The position numbers and the translations under genes were made by a program. Shown piece by piece: positions 48,202 through 57,994 of a stretch of 64,000 nucleotides of DNA. Source of the stretch: Desulfoluna butyratoxydans (GTDB lineage: Bacteria; Desulfobacterota; Desulfobacteria; Desulfobacterales; Desulfolunaceae). The stretch's first letter is position 1, and each line of letters begins with the position of its first letter. Under the pieces are notes generated by a model. It worked only from the letters and a program-made list of their open reading frames with translations. It made no database searches and was not told the DNA's origin. The stretch is taken from NCBI RefSeq assembly GCF_900699765.1, contig NZ_CAADHO010000002.1, positions 682,001-746,000 of the forward strand, in the 5' to 3' direction.

Positions 48202-49167
48202 ATGATGATTCTGGAATCCCTGAAAGAGAGCAGGAGCCTGCTCCTCGTGACCCATATCCGGCCCGACGGTGACGCCATCGGGTCGCTGTTGGCCCTGGGT
48301 CGCGCCCTGTCGTTGATGGGGAAAAACGTGCGGCTGTATAATGAGAGCCCCATTCCCGCCATTTTTCGTTTTCTTCCCGGCATCGAGCGGATCATGTCCG
48401 ATCCCGGGAACCTCTCGTCCTACGACACCGCCGTGGTCCTGGATTGCAGTGACCTGTCCCGGGTGGGGTCCCATGCCGACGAAGTGGGCCGGATTCCCAC
48501 CGTGCTCAACATCGACCACCACGTGACTAACACCGGCTTTGGCCTCCACCAGATGGTGGATCCGGCCGCGTCGTCCACCGGAGAACTCGTTTACCGCCTG
48601 GTGACGGACCTGAAGGTGCCCATCGACGCCTCCATGGCGTACGCCATTTACACGGCCATTTTTACAGACACCGGCTCTTTTCTCTTCCAGAACACGACCC
48701 CGGAGGCCTATTTTATCTGCGGTCGCATGGTGGAGATCGGGGTGGACTCCTACAAGGTGGCCCAGACCCTGTTTGCCACCTACTCCCTGGGGCGCCTCAA
48801 ACTCCTGAACATGGTCCTGGACACCATAGAGATCTCCGACAACGGGAAGCTCTCCGTCATGTACCTGACCCAGGAGATGCTTCGGGAGACCGAGACCAGC
48901 GTGGACGACATCAACGGCCTGGTGAACTACGCCAAGCACATCGAAGATGTGCAGGTGGCCGTTCTCATTCAGGAGTCCCGGCCCCTTCCCGGGGACAGGC
49001 CCAAGCCCCACTACCACGTCAGCCTGCGCTCCAACGGCCCCGTGGATGTGGGGATCATTGCCGCGGCCTACGGCGGCGGCGGCCATCCCGGCGCAGCCGC
49101 CTTTACCTCCTTTACCAGCCTCAAGGACATCAAAAAGGAAGTGCTTCGGATCTCCGACGCATTCTAG
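48202..49167 (+). CDS. DHH-family oligoribonuclease/pAp-phosphatase (NrnA-like)
   Basis: A 321-residue DHH/DHHA1 phosphoesterase that degrades short RNA oligonucleotides and can dephosphorylate 3',5'-pAp. Metal motifs are THIRPDGDAIGS (H18, D22, D24), LDCSD (about 80-84), IDHH (104-107) and TDTGSF. The DHHA1 end has GGGGHPGAAAF. ATG ATG at 48202 gives two possible starts 3 bp apart. pAp removal is relevant in sulfur metabolism, but the placement between rbfA and truB is the common genomic context of this gene. Confidence 0.93.
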   Translation: MMILESLKESRSLLLVTHIRPDGDAIGSLLALGRALSLMGKNVRLYNESPIPAIFRFLPGIERIMSDPGNLSSYDTAVVLDCSDLSRVGSHADEVGRIPTVLNIDHHVTNTGFGLHQMVDPAASSTGELVYRLVTDLKVPIDASMAYAIYTAIFTDTGSFLFQNTTPEAYFICGRMVEIGVDSYKVAQTLFATYSLGRLKLLNMVLDTIEISDNGKLSVMYLTQEMLRETETSVDDINGLVNYAKHIEDVQVAVLIQESRPLPGDRPKPHYHVSLRSNGPVDVGIIAAAYGGGGHPGAAAFTSFTSLKDIKKEVLRISDAF

Positions 49168-49176
49168 ATAAGACAG

Positions 49177-50082
49177 ATGAACGACGGTATTTTATTGATC
49201 GACAAGCCGGCGGGAATCTCGTCGGCATCGGTTGTCTACCGCATCAAAAAGCGGTTCAAGTTCTCCAAGGTGGGCCACGCGGGCACCCTGGACCCCTTTG
49301 CCACGGGCCTCATGGTGATCACCGTGGGAAAGGCCACGCGGCTTTCCCGCTTTTTCCTTGATGCAGACAAGCGCTACGCAGCCCGCCTCGGTCTGGGGAC
49401 CCTCACCGACACCCTGGACCCCGACGGCGATGTGCTCACCACCGAGTCCGCCGAGGCCATGGCCGCCCTTGAGGCGCGCCTGGGGCTTTCCGAAGCCGAG
49501 GCCCTGTGTGCCGCCTTTACCGGGGATTTTATGCAGGTTCCGCCGATCTACTCGGCCCTGAAACACAACGGGGTGCCCCTCTACAAGCTGGCCCGAAAAG
49601 GGCAGGCCGTGGAAAAGCCCCCCCGCCCCGTGACCCTCCATGAAAACCGGCTTGTGGCCTTCTCCTTTCCCCACATCGATTTTGAGGTCAGCTGTTCCAA
49701 GGGGACCTACATCCGCAGCCTGGCCCGGGACATGGCAGAGTCCGCAGGGACCGTGGGGCACCTCACCGCCCTTCGCCGTATCGAGAGCTCCGGGTTTCAT
49801 GTGGACGAGGCCCTGCCCCTTTCCGAGGCAGAGACCATGGAACGGGAAGACCTGTCCATGATCCCCATGGCCGAGGCTCTCTCCCACCTGCCGTCCATGG
49901 TGGTGGACGAGGCCACCCGAGCCCTGGTCATGAACGGGAACCCTTTGGCTTGGACGCCTTGCGGACAGGAGGCCGGGGCTGATTTCTGCCGGGTTCTGGA
50001 CGGCCACGGCGCCCTGATTGCCGTGGTGGAGTCGGCAAAATACGGGGCACATCATAAATATTGTTGTGTTTTTAACGCATAA
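49177..50082 (+). CDS. truB: tRNA pseudouridine-55 synthase
   Basis: A 301-residue TruB with DGILLIDKPAGISSASVV at the N-terminus, the catalytic Asp39 in GHAGTLDPFATG, YSALKHNGVPLYKLAR and CSKGTYIRSLARDM. It modifies U55 in the T-loop of tRNA. The start is 9 bp after the nrnA-like stop. The C-terminus after about residue 230 is a PUA-like extension. Confidence 0.97.
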   Translation: MNDGILLIDKPAGISSASVVYRIKKRFKFSKVGHAGTLDPFATGLMVITVGKATRLSRFFLDADKRYAARLGLGTLTDTLDPDGDVLTTESAEAMAALEARLGLSEAEALCAAFTGDFMQVPPIYSALKHNGVPLYKLARKGQAVEKPPRPVTLHENRLVAFSFPHIDFEVSCSKGTYIRSLARDMAESAGTVGHLTALRRIESSGFHVDEALPLSEAETMEREDLSMIPMAEALSHLPSMVVDEATRALVMNGNPLAWTPCGQEAGADFCRVLDGHGALIAVVESAKYGAHHKYCCVFNA

Positions 50083-50091
50083 AGGTATAAT
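50064..50091 (+). promoter_or_regulatory. Candidate promoter of rpsO-pnp
   Basis: TTGTGT (50064-50069), a 16-bp spacer and a consensus TATAAT (50086-50091). It overlaps the end of truB and would give a 5' leader of about 250 nt before rpsO. Confidence 0.55.
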
Positions 50092-50350
50092 TATTCGTTA
50101 TTTGTGCGTCGGGGTTCCCTGTGGGGGACTTACGGTCGCACTTATGCGAGCAGAAGCAACCGCCCGAATGATGCAGCCGGTCTGAATGGAATATCGGATC
50201 GGAGAAGGCCGGGCGGGGCTGGCAGATACGTTTGCCGAACGGTTTGCCGGTTTTCATTATTCCAATTTTATTCATTAAGGGCGATCAAGCACGACGGAGC
50301 GGAAAAACGTCCCTCCGAAGGGTGCGCGCCCAGATTTGGAGGCAAGATCC

Positions 50351-50620
50351 ATGGTATTTACCACTGAGCAGAAACTGGGAACCATCGAGCAGTACAAAAC
50401 CCACGAGTCCGATACCGGCTCCCCCGAAGTGCAGATTGCACTTCTGACCGACCGAATCAAGTACCTCACCGAGCACGTGAAGGTACACAAGAAAGACCAC
50501 CACTCACGTCGTGGCCTTCTGATTCTCGTCGGCCGTCGCCGTCGTCTTCTGAACTACCTGAAGAAGAAGAACATCACTCGTTACCGTGAGCTGATCGCAC
50601 GACTCGGCCTCAAACGATAG
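50351..50620 (+). CDS. rpsO: 30S ribosomal protein S15
   Basis: An 89-residue S15, exact family length, with [42 protein letters not shown] and [25 protein letters not shown] lies upstream of the ATG at 50351. It precedes pnp as in most bacteria. Confidence 0.98.
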   Translation: MVFTTEQKLGTIEQYKTHESDTGSPEVQIALLTDRIKYLTEHVKVHKKDHHSRRGLLILVGRRRRLLNYLKKKNITRYRELIARLGLKR

Positions 50621-50629
50621 ATGGTTTTT

Positions 50630-50665
50630 GCGGAAGGCACCGGAAATGGTTCCGGTGCCCTCCGC
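50630..50665 (+). promoter_or_regulatory. Long stem in the rpsO-pnp spacer, candidate RNase processing site
   Basis: A 16-bp stem with one mismatch (50630-50645 with 50650-50665) and a 4-nt loop. It has no T tract. In E. coli a stem in the same place is cut by RNase III to start pnp autoregulation; the similarity is positional. Confidence 0.5.
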
Positions 50666-50851
50666 ACTCCCATACCCCTTGACCGCCGCACACGAGGCAA
50701 CCCGAAACCGAACTCCTTTTAAATAAGCACACCTGAGGTATCGACCCCCGTCATATGGGTGGATGGCTCACGCGTGCCGTTATTTATGAGGACGTTCGAT
50801 GAGGGGCCTCACAAATGAACGCAGCGGTTTCACCTAACCAAGGAGCAATAG

Positions 50852-53065
50852 ATGCAAGAATACAGCTTTGAAACCGAGCTGAATGGAAAGACACTGACCC
50901 TTAAAACCGGCAAAATCGCCAAGCAGGCCTCCGGGGCCGTCATCGCACAGATGGGCGAAACCAGTGTACTGGTTACCGTCGTAGGGGCCGATAAGAACAA
51001 GGAGGGAATCGACTTCCTTCCCCTCTCCGTGGAGTACCAGGAGAAGATTTACGCGGCCGGACGTATCCCCGGCAACTACTTCAGGCGTGAGCAGGGGCGT
51101 CCCAGCGAGAAAGAGATTCTCACCTGCCGCCTCATCGACCGCCCCATCCGACCCCTCTTTGCCGACGGGTACGGCTGCGAGACCCAGGTCATCGCCACCG
51201 TCATGAGCATGGACAAGGAGAACGAGCCCGATGTTCTGGCCATGATCGCCACCTTCGCGGCCCTGCATATCTCCGAGCTGCCCTTTGAAGGGCCCATCGG
51301 CGCCGTACGCGTGGCCCGTGTGGACGGTGAGTTCGTCATCAACCCCACCCTGAGCCAGATGGAAGAGTGCGACATCAACATCGTACTGGCCGGTTCCAAG
51401 ACCGGTGTCACCATGGTGGAAGCCGGGGCCAAAGTGGTTTCCGAAGCCGAGATGATCGAGGCCCTGGAAGCAGGCCACAACGCCATCCAGCCCCTCATTG
51501 ATATTCAGGAGCAGATGCGTGCGGCTGTGGGCCGTGAAAAGCGCGTGGTGGAAGCCCCTGCCGTGGACGAGTCCCTGGTTTCCTTTGTGGACGGCCAGGC
51601 GGCCGCCAAGGTCCGCGAAGCCCTTCAGGTGAAAGACAAGATGGCCCGTAAAGCCGCTGTCTCAGCCGTTAAAGCCGAGCTCATCGAAGGCCTCTCCGAA
51701 GAGATGGCTGAGCGCAAGGACGAGATCTCCGATATCTTCAGCTCCCTGAGCAAGAAGGTGGCCCGCGCCATTATCCTCGAAGACGGGCACCGCATCGACG
51801 GCCGCGCCTTTGACGAGATCCGCGACATCACCTGCGACGTGGACGTACTGGCCCGCCCCCACGGCAGCGCCCTGTTCACCCGCGGCGAGACCCAGGTCAT
51901 GGGTATCCTGACCCTGGGCTCCGGCATGGACGAGCAGCGTGTGGAGACCCTCTCCGGGGACACCACCAAGCCCTTCATGCTGCACTACAACTTCCCTCCC
52001 TACTCCGTGGGAGAGTGCAAGCGCGTGGGTGCACCCAGCCGACGTGAAATCGGTCACGGTGCCCTGGCCTTCCGTGCCATCGAGCCGATCCTTCCCTCCA
52101 AGGAAGACTTCGAATACACCGTGCGCCTCGTCTCCGAGGTCACCGAGTCCAACGGCAGTTCCTCCATGGGTACGGTATGCTCCTGCACCCTGGCCCTCAT
52201 GGACGGCGGCGTGCCCATCTCCAAGCCGGTTTCCGGCATCGCCATGGGCCTCGTGAAAGAGGGCGACAAAGTGGCCATCCTCTCCGATATCCTCGGGGAT
52301 GAAGACCACACCGGCGACATGGACTTCAAAGTGGCCGGTACCTCCGAGGGCATCACCGCCCTTCAGATGGACATCAAGATCAACGAACTCCCCAAGGAGA
52401 TCATGGTCAAGGCCCTGGAGCAGGCCCGTAAAGGTCGCCTCCACATCCTCGACAGGATGCTCGACGCCATCGACGCACCCCGTGAGGAGATCTCTGTCCA
52501 CGCACCCAAGGTGCACGTGGTCAAGATCAACCCGGACAAGATCCGAGACATCATCGGCCCCGGCGGCAAGAACATCCGCCAGATCCAGACCGACACCAAC
52601 ACCCGCCTGGAAGTCTCCGATGACGGCACCGTGAAGATCACCGCCGTCAACGCGGAAGACGCAGCCAAAGCGGTTCAGATCGTCAACGACATCGGCACCG
52701 ATCCCGAGCCCGGTGAAGAGTACGAAGGCACCGTGGCCAAGATCGCCGACTTCGGCGCTTTTGTCACCATCCGCCCGGGCGTGGACGGCCTCGTCCACAT
52801 CTCCGAGCTGGCCCACTACCGCGTGAACAGTGTCTCCGACATTGTCAGCGAAGGGGACAAGCTCAAGGTCCGTGTCCTTGAGGTAACCCGCGACGGAAAA
52901 ATCCGCCTGAGCCACAAGGCAGTCCTGCCCGCCCCCGAAGGGGAAGAGGCACGTCCCCACCGCGATGACCGCGGCGGACGCCGGGACGACAGGGGCGGCC
53001 GAAGGGATGACCGCGGACGCGGCGGACGAGGTGGTCGAGGGGGCAATGACAGGGGCCGTCGATAA
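50852..53065 (+). CDS. pnp: Polyribonucleotide nucleotidyltransferase (PNPase)
   Basis: A 737-residue PNPase, a phosphorolytic 3'-5' exoribonuclease. Two RNase PH domains flank an all-helical domain; the second contains [22 protein letters not shown] and [21 protein letters not shown] domain ([13 protein letters not shown]) and an S1 domain ([18 protein letters not shown]) follow. The last 35 or so residues are an Arg/Gly/Asp-rich tail of RGG type, longer than in E. coli. AAGGAG precedes the ATG. Its end overlaps the M16 peptidase start by 20 bp. Confidence 0.98.
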   Translation: MQEYSFETELNGKTLTLKTGKIAKQASGAVIAQMGETSVLVTVVGADKNKEGIDFLPLSVEYQEKIYAAGRIPGNYFRREQGRPSEKEILTCRLIDRPIRPLFADGYGCETQVIATVMSMDKENEPDVLAMIATFAALHISELPFEGPIGAVRVARVDGEFVINPTLSQMEECDINIVLAGSKTGVTMVEAGAKVVSEAEMIEALEAGHNAIQPLIDIQEQMRAAVGREKRVVEAPAVDESLVSFVDGQAAAKVREALQVKDKMARKAAVSAVKAELIEGLSEEMAERKDEISDIFSSLSKKVARAIILEDGHRIDGRAFDEIRDITCDVDVLARPHGSALFTRGETQVMGILTLGSGMDEQRVETLSGDTTKPFMLHYNFPPYSVGECKRVGAPSRREIGHGALAFRAIEPILPSKEDFEYTVRLVSEVTESNGSSSMGTVCSCTLALMDGGVPISKPVSGIAMGLVKEGDKVAILSDILGDEDHTGDMDFKVAGTSEGITALQMDIKINELPKEIMVKALEQARKGRLHILDRMLDAIDAPREEISVHAPKVHVVKINPDKIRDIIGPGGKNIRQIQTDTNTRLEVSDDGTVKITAVNAEDAAKAVQIVNDIGTDPEPGEEYEGTVAKIADFGAFVTIRPGVDGLVHISELAHYRVNSVSDIVSEGDKLKVRVLEVTRDGKIRLSHKAVLPAPEGEEARPHRDDRGGRRDDRGGRRDDRGRGGRGGRGGNDRGRR

Positions 53066-54308
53066 GACCACACTGACAAACGGCGTACGCATCGTCTCGA
53101 GACGGATCGACCATGTGCGGTCCGTCTCCATGGGCGTCTGGGTAGACGCAGGCGCCCGTGACGAGGCCGTGTCCGAAGGCGGGCTCTCCCACTTCATCGA
53201 GCACATGCTCTTCAAGGGAACCCAAAAGCGGTCGTCCTACGACATCGCCAAGGCCTTCGACGCCATTGGCGGGCAGACCAACGCCTTTACCTCCATGGAG
53301 AACACCTGCTATCACGCCCGCGTGATGGATGAGCATCTCGTCACCATGGCGGACCTGCTCAGCGATATCTTTCTGAACTCCACCTTTTCCCAGGAAGAGG
53401 TGGAGAGCGAAAGGCCGGTGATTCTCTCTGAGATCGGCATGGTGGAGGACAACCCCGAGGATCATATCCATACCCTCCTGGAAGAGTGCTTCTGGGGGGA
53501 TCACGCCCTGGGGCGGTCCATTCTGGGTACCCGGGAGCAGATCTTGGGGTACGGGCGGGAGGATCTGGTTCGGTTCTTTTCCCATCTCTACCAGCCCGAC
53601 CGGGTGCTGATCTCCTGCGCAGGCCATGTGGACCACGAGGAGATTGTCTCCCTTCTGGCCCCGGCCTTTGAAGGCATCAAGGCCCGTGACGGGTTTCCCG
53701 TGCGGAAGGTGCCTGCCCCCCTGTCCGGGGTGAAGGCCCTGTCCCGGGACATCGAGCAGACCCACGTGAGCCTGGCGTGGCCCGGCCTCTCCGTCACCGA
53801 CGAGATGCGCTTTGCCTCCTCCCTGATGAACACCATCCTGGGCGGGAACATGAGCTCTCGGCTTTTTCAGGAGATCCGGGAAAAGCGTGGCCTTGCCTAC
53901 AACGTCTACTCCTTCAACGCGTCCTACGTGGACAGCGGCATGGTCGGTGTCTATGCGGGCGTCAGCCCGGACCGGCTCACCGAATGCCTGGAGGTGACGA
54001 ATCAGGAGCTCATGAGGCTCTGCGAGCACGGCGTGGACCAGGAGACCCTGGACGAGGCCAAGGCCTTTACCAAGGGAAATATCCTCCTGGCCTCCGAGAG
54101 CGTGGACAGCCAGATGGCACGACTTGCCTCCAGCGAGTTCCACTTCGGACGCCAGCTCTCCCTGGATGAGGTGGTGGCCCAGATCGAGGCCGTCACCGTG
54201 GAAGAGGTCCGAAAGGTCGCGGACATGGCCTTCAGCCAGAAACCCGCCGTGGCCGTCCTCGGTCCCGACCCTTCCGAAGCAGAGATCCGAAAGGTCTTCG
54301 GGTTGTGA
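53046..54308 (+). CDS. M16-family zinc peptidase
   Basis: A 420-residue insulinase/processing-peptidase-like protein. The inverted zinc motif HFIEH is at 49-53 ([13 protein letters not shown]), with a third ligand Glu expected in the [13 protein letters not shown] segment. The C-terminal half has the [17 protein letters not shown] signature. The ATG at 53046 follows GAGGGGG and lies inside the pnp 3' end in another frame, a 20-bp overlap. The order rpsO-pnp-M16-dut is common in related bacteria. The substrate is unknown. Confidence 0.93.
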   Translation: MTGAVDKTTLTNGVRIVSRRIDHVRSVSMGVWVDAGARDEAVSEGGLSHFIEHMLFKGTQKRSSYDIAKAFDAIGGQTNAFTSMENTCYHARVMDEHLVTMADLLSDIFLNSTFSQEEVESERPVILSEIGMVEDNPEDHIHTLLEECFWGDHALGRSILGTREQILGYGREDLVRFFSHLYQPDRVLISCAGHVDHEEIVSLLAPAFEGIKARDGFPVRKVPAPLSGVKALSRDIEQTHVSLAWPGLSVTDEMRFASSLMNTILGGNMSSRLFQEIREKRGLAYNVYSFNASYVDSGMVGVYAGVSPDRLTECLEVTNQELMRLCEHGVDQETLDEAKAFTKGNILLASESVDSQMARLASSEFHFGRQLSLDEVVAQIEAVTVEEVRKVADMAFSQKPAVAVLGPDPSEAEIRKVFGL

Positions 54309-54356
54309 TGGCGTCCGGCTGACCCCATGGCCGGCTCCCCATGACACCAAAAAAAT

Positions 54357-54390
54357 TAAAGGTACCTCCTGTGTGGGGGTACCTTTTTTT
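54357..54390 (+). terminator. Rho-independent terminator after the M16 peptidase gene
   Basis: A 9-bp stem (54358-54366 with 54378-54386), 11-nt loop and T run. It ends the rimP-to-M16 block; dut lies 276 bp further on, past a type-1 element. Confidence 0.82.
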
Positions 54391-54467
54391 GTCTCTGCCT
54401 GTTACGGTATTTTTTTGCCGCTCCGTAAAACGAGTCTCCTATGGGCAAGGGTGCTGAAAAAAAGCAT

Positions 54468-54619
54468 GCCTCCGGCGGGTCGCTTTTTTGAAAAAAAGCT
54501 CCGCAAAAAACTTTCCAAAAGAAGTGACGAATTTCTTTCGGCGAAGCCTGGAATGACTTTCTTAAGACCTGTTTGTCAAACTTTTTAAAAGTTTGGCCCC
54601 CGGCAGGGCCGCCGGAGGC
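54468..54619. repeat. Type-1 intergenic element, complete copy
   Basis: 152 bp from GCCTCCGGCGG (54468-54478) to CCGCCGGAGGC (54609-54619). It is flanked by AAAAAGCAT on the left and GCTTTT on the right, which extend the inverted symmetry. Left module GTCGCTTTTTTGAAAAAAAG, right module AAACTTTTTAAAAGTTTGG and CCCCCGGCAGGG. Confidence 0.88.
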
Positions 54620-54666
54620 GCTTTTGAACTGATTAGTTACGCATTTTTTTATTATATGGAGCCGAT

Positions 54667-55125
54667 ATGACCGACAGACCCCGGGTGGCCTTCAAGCGCC
54701 TTGACCCGCAGAAAAACAGCGACGTTCCCTTGCCTCGTTACATGACCGAAGAGGCCGCGGGCATGGATATCCATGCGGCCAATGAAGCACCCGTGACCCT
54801 GGCACCCGGTGCCGTGGCCCTGATCCCCACCGGGTTTTCCATGGCCCTTCCCAAGGGATTTGAGGCCCAGATCCGGCCCCGGAGCGGCCTGGCCGTCAAG
54901 CACGGCATCGGTATCGTCAACGCACCGGGCACCATCGACAGCGATTACCGGGGCGAGGTCAAGGTGGCCCTCATTAACTTTGGCGCCGAGCCCTTTATTA
55001 TCAATCGCAATGAGCGCATCGCCCAGATGATCGTGACCCGTGTCTGGCAGGCCGAGATCACCGTGGTGGACGACCTCGACGCCACAGAGCGCGGAGATGG
55101 CGGCTTCGGGCACACCGGCGTATAA
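54667..55125 (+). CDS. dut: Deoxyuridine 5'-triphosphate nucleotidohydrolase
   Basis: A 152-residue homotrimeric dUTPase with all five family motifs: [40 protein letters not shown] and a C-terminal [11 protein letters not shown]. It hydrolyses dUTP to dUMP and keeps uracil out of DNA. ATGGAGCC precedes the ATG. It stands between two type-1 elements. Confidence 0.97.
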   Translation: MTDRPRVAFKRLDPQKNSDVPLPRYMTEEAAGMDIHAANEAPVTLAPGAVALIPTGFSMALPKGFEAQIRPRSGLAVKHGIGIVNAPGTIDSDYRGEVKVALINFGAEPFIINRNERIAQMIVTRVWQAEITVVDDLDATERGDGGFGHTGV

Positions 55126-55174
55126 AGCCGGTGCAACATCAAAACAAAAAGTAACGATTCAACTCCAAAAAACA

Positions 55175-55220
55175 GCCTCCGGCGGCGAGGTGAGCCACCT
55201 CGAAAGCTTATTGCGCAAGC
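55175..55220. repeat. Type-2 element end fragment
   Basis: GCCTCCGGCGG followed by the CGAGGTGAGCCACCTCG hairpin and AAAGC, then a TTGCGCAAGCGC palindrome. Only this end of the type-2 element remains. Confidence 0.65.
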
Positions 55221-55238
55221 GCATTTAAAAAATAAGTT

Positions 55239-55390
55239 GCCTCCGGTGGGTCGCTTTTTTGAAAAAAAGCTCCGCAAAAAACTTTCCGAAAGGTTAGAAC
55301 AGTCAGAATCGCTGGAATTCATAGCAAAGCTGTTAAGATCTGTTTGTCAAACTTTTCAAAAGTTTGGCCCCCGGCAGGGCCGCCGGAGGC
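55239..55390. repeat. Type-1 intergenic element, complete copy
   Basis: 152 bp from GCCTCCGGTGG (55239-55249) to CCGCCGGAGGC (55380-55390). Its middle (AGAACAGTCAGAATCGCTGG, AATTCAT) is nearly the same as that of the copy at 57251-57401, so these two are the closest pair. Confidence 0.88.
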
Positions 55391-55415
55391 ATTATATTCT
55401 TTGGGATGACATGAG

Positions 55416-56216
55416 ATGACTGAGATTCAGGAACCGGAAAACTGTTTTTGCCAGCTCGCCAGCGGCAGCAAGGGCAACGCCCTGTACGTAAAGGGGGGAG
55501 AGACGGCGGTCTTGTTTGACTGCGGTCTTTCGGGCCGTGAGCTGGAGCGGCGCATGTCTGAGCGGGACCTCGATCCCACGACCCTCTCTGCCGTGGTGGT
55601 CTCCCATGAGCACACCGACCATGTGGGGGGCGTGGGGGTGGTGTGTCGAAGGTTCGGGATCCCCCTGTTCATCACCGAGGCCACCCGCACGGGGTCGGTC
55701 AAGAAGCTCGGCAAGACCAAAGCCATGGACATTCAGGCCATGGAGTGCGGCAGGCGTTTTTGCGTGGGGGGGCTGGAGATCCATCCCTTTTCCATCTCCC
55801 ATGACGCGGCCGATACCTCCGGATTTCGGGTCACCACCCCGTCCGGATCGACCCTGGGCATCGCCACGGACCTGGGCATTGCAGGCCACCTTGTCAAAGA
55901 GCACCTGTCGGGCTGCAACGCCCTGATCCTGGAGTCCAACCACGACCCGGAGCTCCTCTACGACAATCCCAACTACCCCTGGCCCCTGAAACAGCGCGTG
56001 CGCAGCCGTGTGGGCCACCTTTCCAACGAAGAGGCCGCCACCCTTTTGGATGCCGTGGACCGGTCCCGGCTCTCCCACCTTGTCCTTGCCCACCTGAGCG
56101 AGGAGAACAACACCCCCGATCTTGCCCTTGCCGCCGCCTACAGCGTTCTCAGCGGCAGCAACACCTCCATCTCCGTGGCCAAGCAACACCTCTCCACCCC
56201 CGTGATTTCATTTTAG
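55416..56216 (+). CDS. MBL-fold metallo-hydrolase (YycJ/WalJ-like)
   Basis: A 266-residue metallo-beta-lactamase-fold protein. The metal motif HEHTDH is at 64-69 (VVSHEHTDHVGG), with DLG after TPSGSTLGIAT and a later AHLSEENN. The N-terminal FCQLASGSKGNALYV is characteristic of YycJ-type hydrolases, proposed to be 5'-3' DNA exonucleases. The ATG at 55416 follows the type-1 element by 25 bp, so its ribosome binding site lies almost at the element edge. No terminator is visible after the gene. Confidence 0.88.
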   Translation: MTEIQEPENCFCQLASGSKGNALYVKGGETAVLFDCGLSGRELERRMSERDLDPTTLSAVVVSHEHTDHVGGVGVVCRRFGIPLFITEATRTGSVKKLGKTKAMDIQAMECGRRFCVGGLEIHPFSISHDAADTSGFRVTTPSGSTLGIATDLGIAGHLVKEHLSGCNALILESNHDPELLYDNPNYPWPLKQRVRSRVGHLSNEEAATLLDAVDRSRLSHLVLAHLSEENNTPDLALAAAYSVLSGSNTSISVAKQHLSTPVISF

Positions 56217-56227
56217 ACGCATAAAAA

Positions 56228-56441
56228 GCCTGGCGCTGGCAGCGAGGTGAGCCACCTCGAAAGCATATTGCCCTTTTGCTTCGCCCATCGTTCCTCGGGC
56301 CAAAGCACAAGGGCCTTTGGCTCGGGCTTCGCCCGACATCAACGCTGGTGGTTTGTCCGGGGTGGCATACAAGCTCAGAATGAGAAGGATACGTTGTCGC
56401 TACTTATCCAGTGTCGATTTAACCGTACTGTCTTCGGCGGC
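56228..56441. repeat. Type-2 intergenic element, degenerate full-length copy
   Basis: 214 bp. Left terminal repeat eroded (GCCTGGCGC), then GCGAGGTGAGCCACCTCGAA, CCTCGGGCCAAAGC, GGGCTTCGCCCGACATCAAC, AAGGATACGTTG and TCGATTTAACCGTACTG, ending TTCGGCGGC. It is inverse to the copy at 30357. Confidence 0.7.
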
Positions 56442-56585
56442 AAAAGGCTGGGCCCTTTGACCCCAGTATCGCAGATGCTCCAAGCCTTCGTTCCTCGGGC
56501 TCACCACATGTGCTGACGGGCTGCCCGTATGCTCTGGTCGGTATAGCCATTCAGGGTAACATTGCCCCTGCGAACCGCCGAAGCC
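56434..56585. repeat. Type-4 intergenic element
   Basis: Shares ATGCTCCAA, CGTTCCTCGGG and GCTGACGGGC in order with 11349-11477. It ends in CCGCCGAAGCC (56575-56585), an eroded terminal repeat. It touches the preceding type-2 element. Confidence 0.5.
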
Positions 56586-56639
56586 AACGGTAATAGAAGT
56601 CAAACATGAATAAAAACGCCGTGTTCTTGATGTGCTTAT

Positions 56640-56662
56640 AATAAACGAATAATCGTTTGTTT
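56640..56662. promoter_or_regulatory. Operator-like site 1 (TetR-type)
   Basis: Matches TAAANGAAYRATYGTTTR, the consensus of four sites in this window. TATAAT (56637-56642) overlaps its left edge. Confidence 0.6.
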
Positions 56663-56782
56663 ATATGTGTCCATAAGAGGGAGATGGGTATTGTGGGAAC
56701 CCTATTACAGACGAGGACACCTGTGGCATCGGGTGCAATGGTTCTGGACTCTGTTATCATCATACTGCTTCTAAAAAGATAT

Positions 56783-56805
56783 AATAAAAGAACGATCGTT
56801 TAGCA
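56783..56805. promoter_or_regulatory. Operator-like site 2 (TetR-type)
   Basis: Contains the perfect palindrome AACGATCGTT (56791-56800) within the shared consensus. TATAAT (56780-56785) overlaps its left edge. Confidence 0.62.
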
Positions 56806-57022
56806 CTTTTCAATGAAAAGTGTGGCCCCGTTGCCATGGGCGGTCAGGAAGGGAGCTGAACAGGACGTTGTTTTTGGGATTAGCCTATACCCAAGGAATA
56901 ACCGCGTTCCTTTTCTAACGTCGCAACGTGTGCGGTACAAGCTATGTGGCATGGGGGGCATATGGGAGAAAAGGACTTGGTCTTACGCCATGGCAATACA
57001 CAGAAAGATTGCAAAATTTTAT

Positions 57023-57045
57023 AATAAATGAACGATTGTTTATTT
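57023..57045. promoter_or_regulatory. Operator-like site 3 (TetR-type)
   Basis: TAAATGAACGATTGTTTA matches the shared consensus. TATAAT (57020-57025) overlaps its left edge. Confidence 0.62.
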
Positions 57046-57250
57046 GTAATAGTCTAATAAGGTATCTTTTTCATCCCTTTGTCTACAGTCTGAAGCAGGA
57101 GGGCGCTTTTGGGGCACTTTCCAACAGCGGAGTCAGGTTATCATCAAGTTACGGCGAATTTAGCAGACATGGAGTGAAAAACTGGCGTGGGTTGGGAAGC
57201 ACAAAGAGGAGAGAAGCAAAGGCGATGCCTTCTATGGTGAGGGGGGCAGA

Positions 57251-57401
57251 GCCCCCGGAGGTTCCCTTTTTTGAAAAAAGCTCCGCAAAAAACTTTCCGA
57301 AAAATTAGAACAGTCAAAATCGCTGGAATTCATGCCAAAGCTATCAAGACCTGTTTGTCAAACTTTATAAAAGTTTGGCCCCCGGCAGGGCCGCCGGAGG
57401 C
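57251..57401. repeat. Type-1 intergenic element, complete copy
   Basis: 151 bp; left end eroded to GCCCCCGGAGG, right end CCGCCGGAGGC intact (57391-57401). Its middle matches the copy at 55239-55390. It ends 3 bp from the TetR stop codon. Confidence 0.85.
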
Positions 57402-57404
57402 AAG

Positions 57405-57986
57405 TTATGCCTCGGGGGCGGCCACGGCGTCCCAGGCACAGGAGAAGGCGGCTTCGAGGCCGTCGTCGTCCATGGCGATTCCCTCTTTGACGTGTTGTTT
57501 GGCCAGCTGGGTGAGGGGGTGAAAAGCAAAGGCCACGAGGAGTTCCATGGGAACCTGCTTGAGGATGCCCTCTTTCTGGCCTCGCTCGATGAGGTGGGTG
57601 AAGGGTGCGAAGAAGCCTTTGGCCTCCTCTTCCTCCACGGCATCGGCGATGGGGGCGTTGCAGAACTGTTCGGCAAAGACGAAGTGGTCCGGGTAGGCCA
57701 GGTAGTAGGCGTAGAGGTTTTCCCACATGAAGCGGAAGGCGTCCCGGATGTCCAGGTCGTCGTCCAGGCTGTCCAGGATGGCCCGGCTCATCTCCCGTTT
57801 GACCTCCACGTAGAGGGTGAGGAGAAGATGGTCCTTGTTCTCGAAGTAGATGTAGATGGTGGCGGGGGAGACCCCAGCCTCCCGGGCGATTTTGGACATG
57901 GAGGTGTGGGCCAGACCCAGGGTGTTGATCAGCACCATGGCGGCATTTAGGATGGCCTCTCGTTTGGTTTCGTCTTTGGGTCTCAT
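57405..57986 (-). CDS. TetR/AcrR-family transcriptional regulator
   Basis: A 193-residue one-component repressor. The N-terminal helix-turn-helix (AILNAAMVLINTLGLAHTSM, then KIAREAGVSPATIYIYFENK) spans about residues 11-55; the C-terminal ligand domain is helical with no family-specific motif I can name. An operator-like site lies 9 bp above its start, so autoregulation is likely, and three more lie beyond its 3' end. The operator shape recalls FadR/PaaR-type TetR regulators of acyl-CoA genes, which is weak inference. Confidence 0.9.
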   Translation of the reverse strand: MRPKDETKREAILNAAMVLINTLGLAHTSMSKIAREAGVSPATIYIYFENKDHLLLTLYVEVKREMSRAILDSLDDDLDIRDAFRFMWENLYAYYLAYPDHFVFAEQFCNAPIADAVEEEEAKGFFAPFTHLIERGQKEGILKQVPMELLVAFAFHPLTQLAKQHVKEGIAMDDDGLEAAFSCAWDAVAAPEA

Positions 57987-57994
57987 GGGAGTTT

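Larger units (their letters stand above)
56217..57404. other. 1.2-kb gene-free interval with repeats and operator-like sites
   Basis: No open frame here has both a ribosome binding site and family resemblance. It holds a type-2 element (56228-56441), a type-4 element (56434-56585), three operator-like sites (56640, 56783, 57023) and a type-1 element (57251-57401). The part between 56600 and 57060 is A/T-rich compared with its surroundings. It could be the remains of a gene once controlled by the neighbouring TetR regulator. Confidence 0.6.

Noticed and set aside
51662-53215. A 517-codon minus-strand open frame opposite pnp and the M16 gene
   Set aside because: Spans two well-identified plus-strand genes and has the composition of an antisense shadow.
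56813-57308. Small plus-strand open frames (72 and 126 codons) downstream of the operator-like sites
   Set aside because: They would be natural targets for the TetR regulator, but have no ribosome binding site, and one runs into the type-1 element. Left as gene-free, not called.
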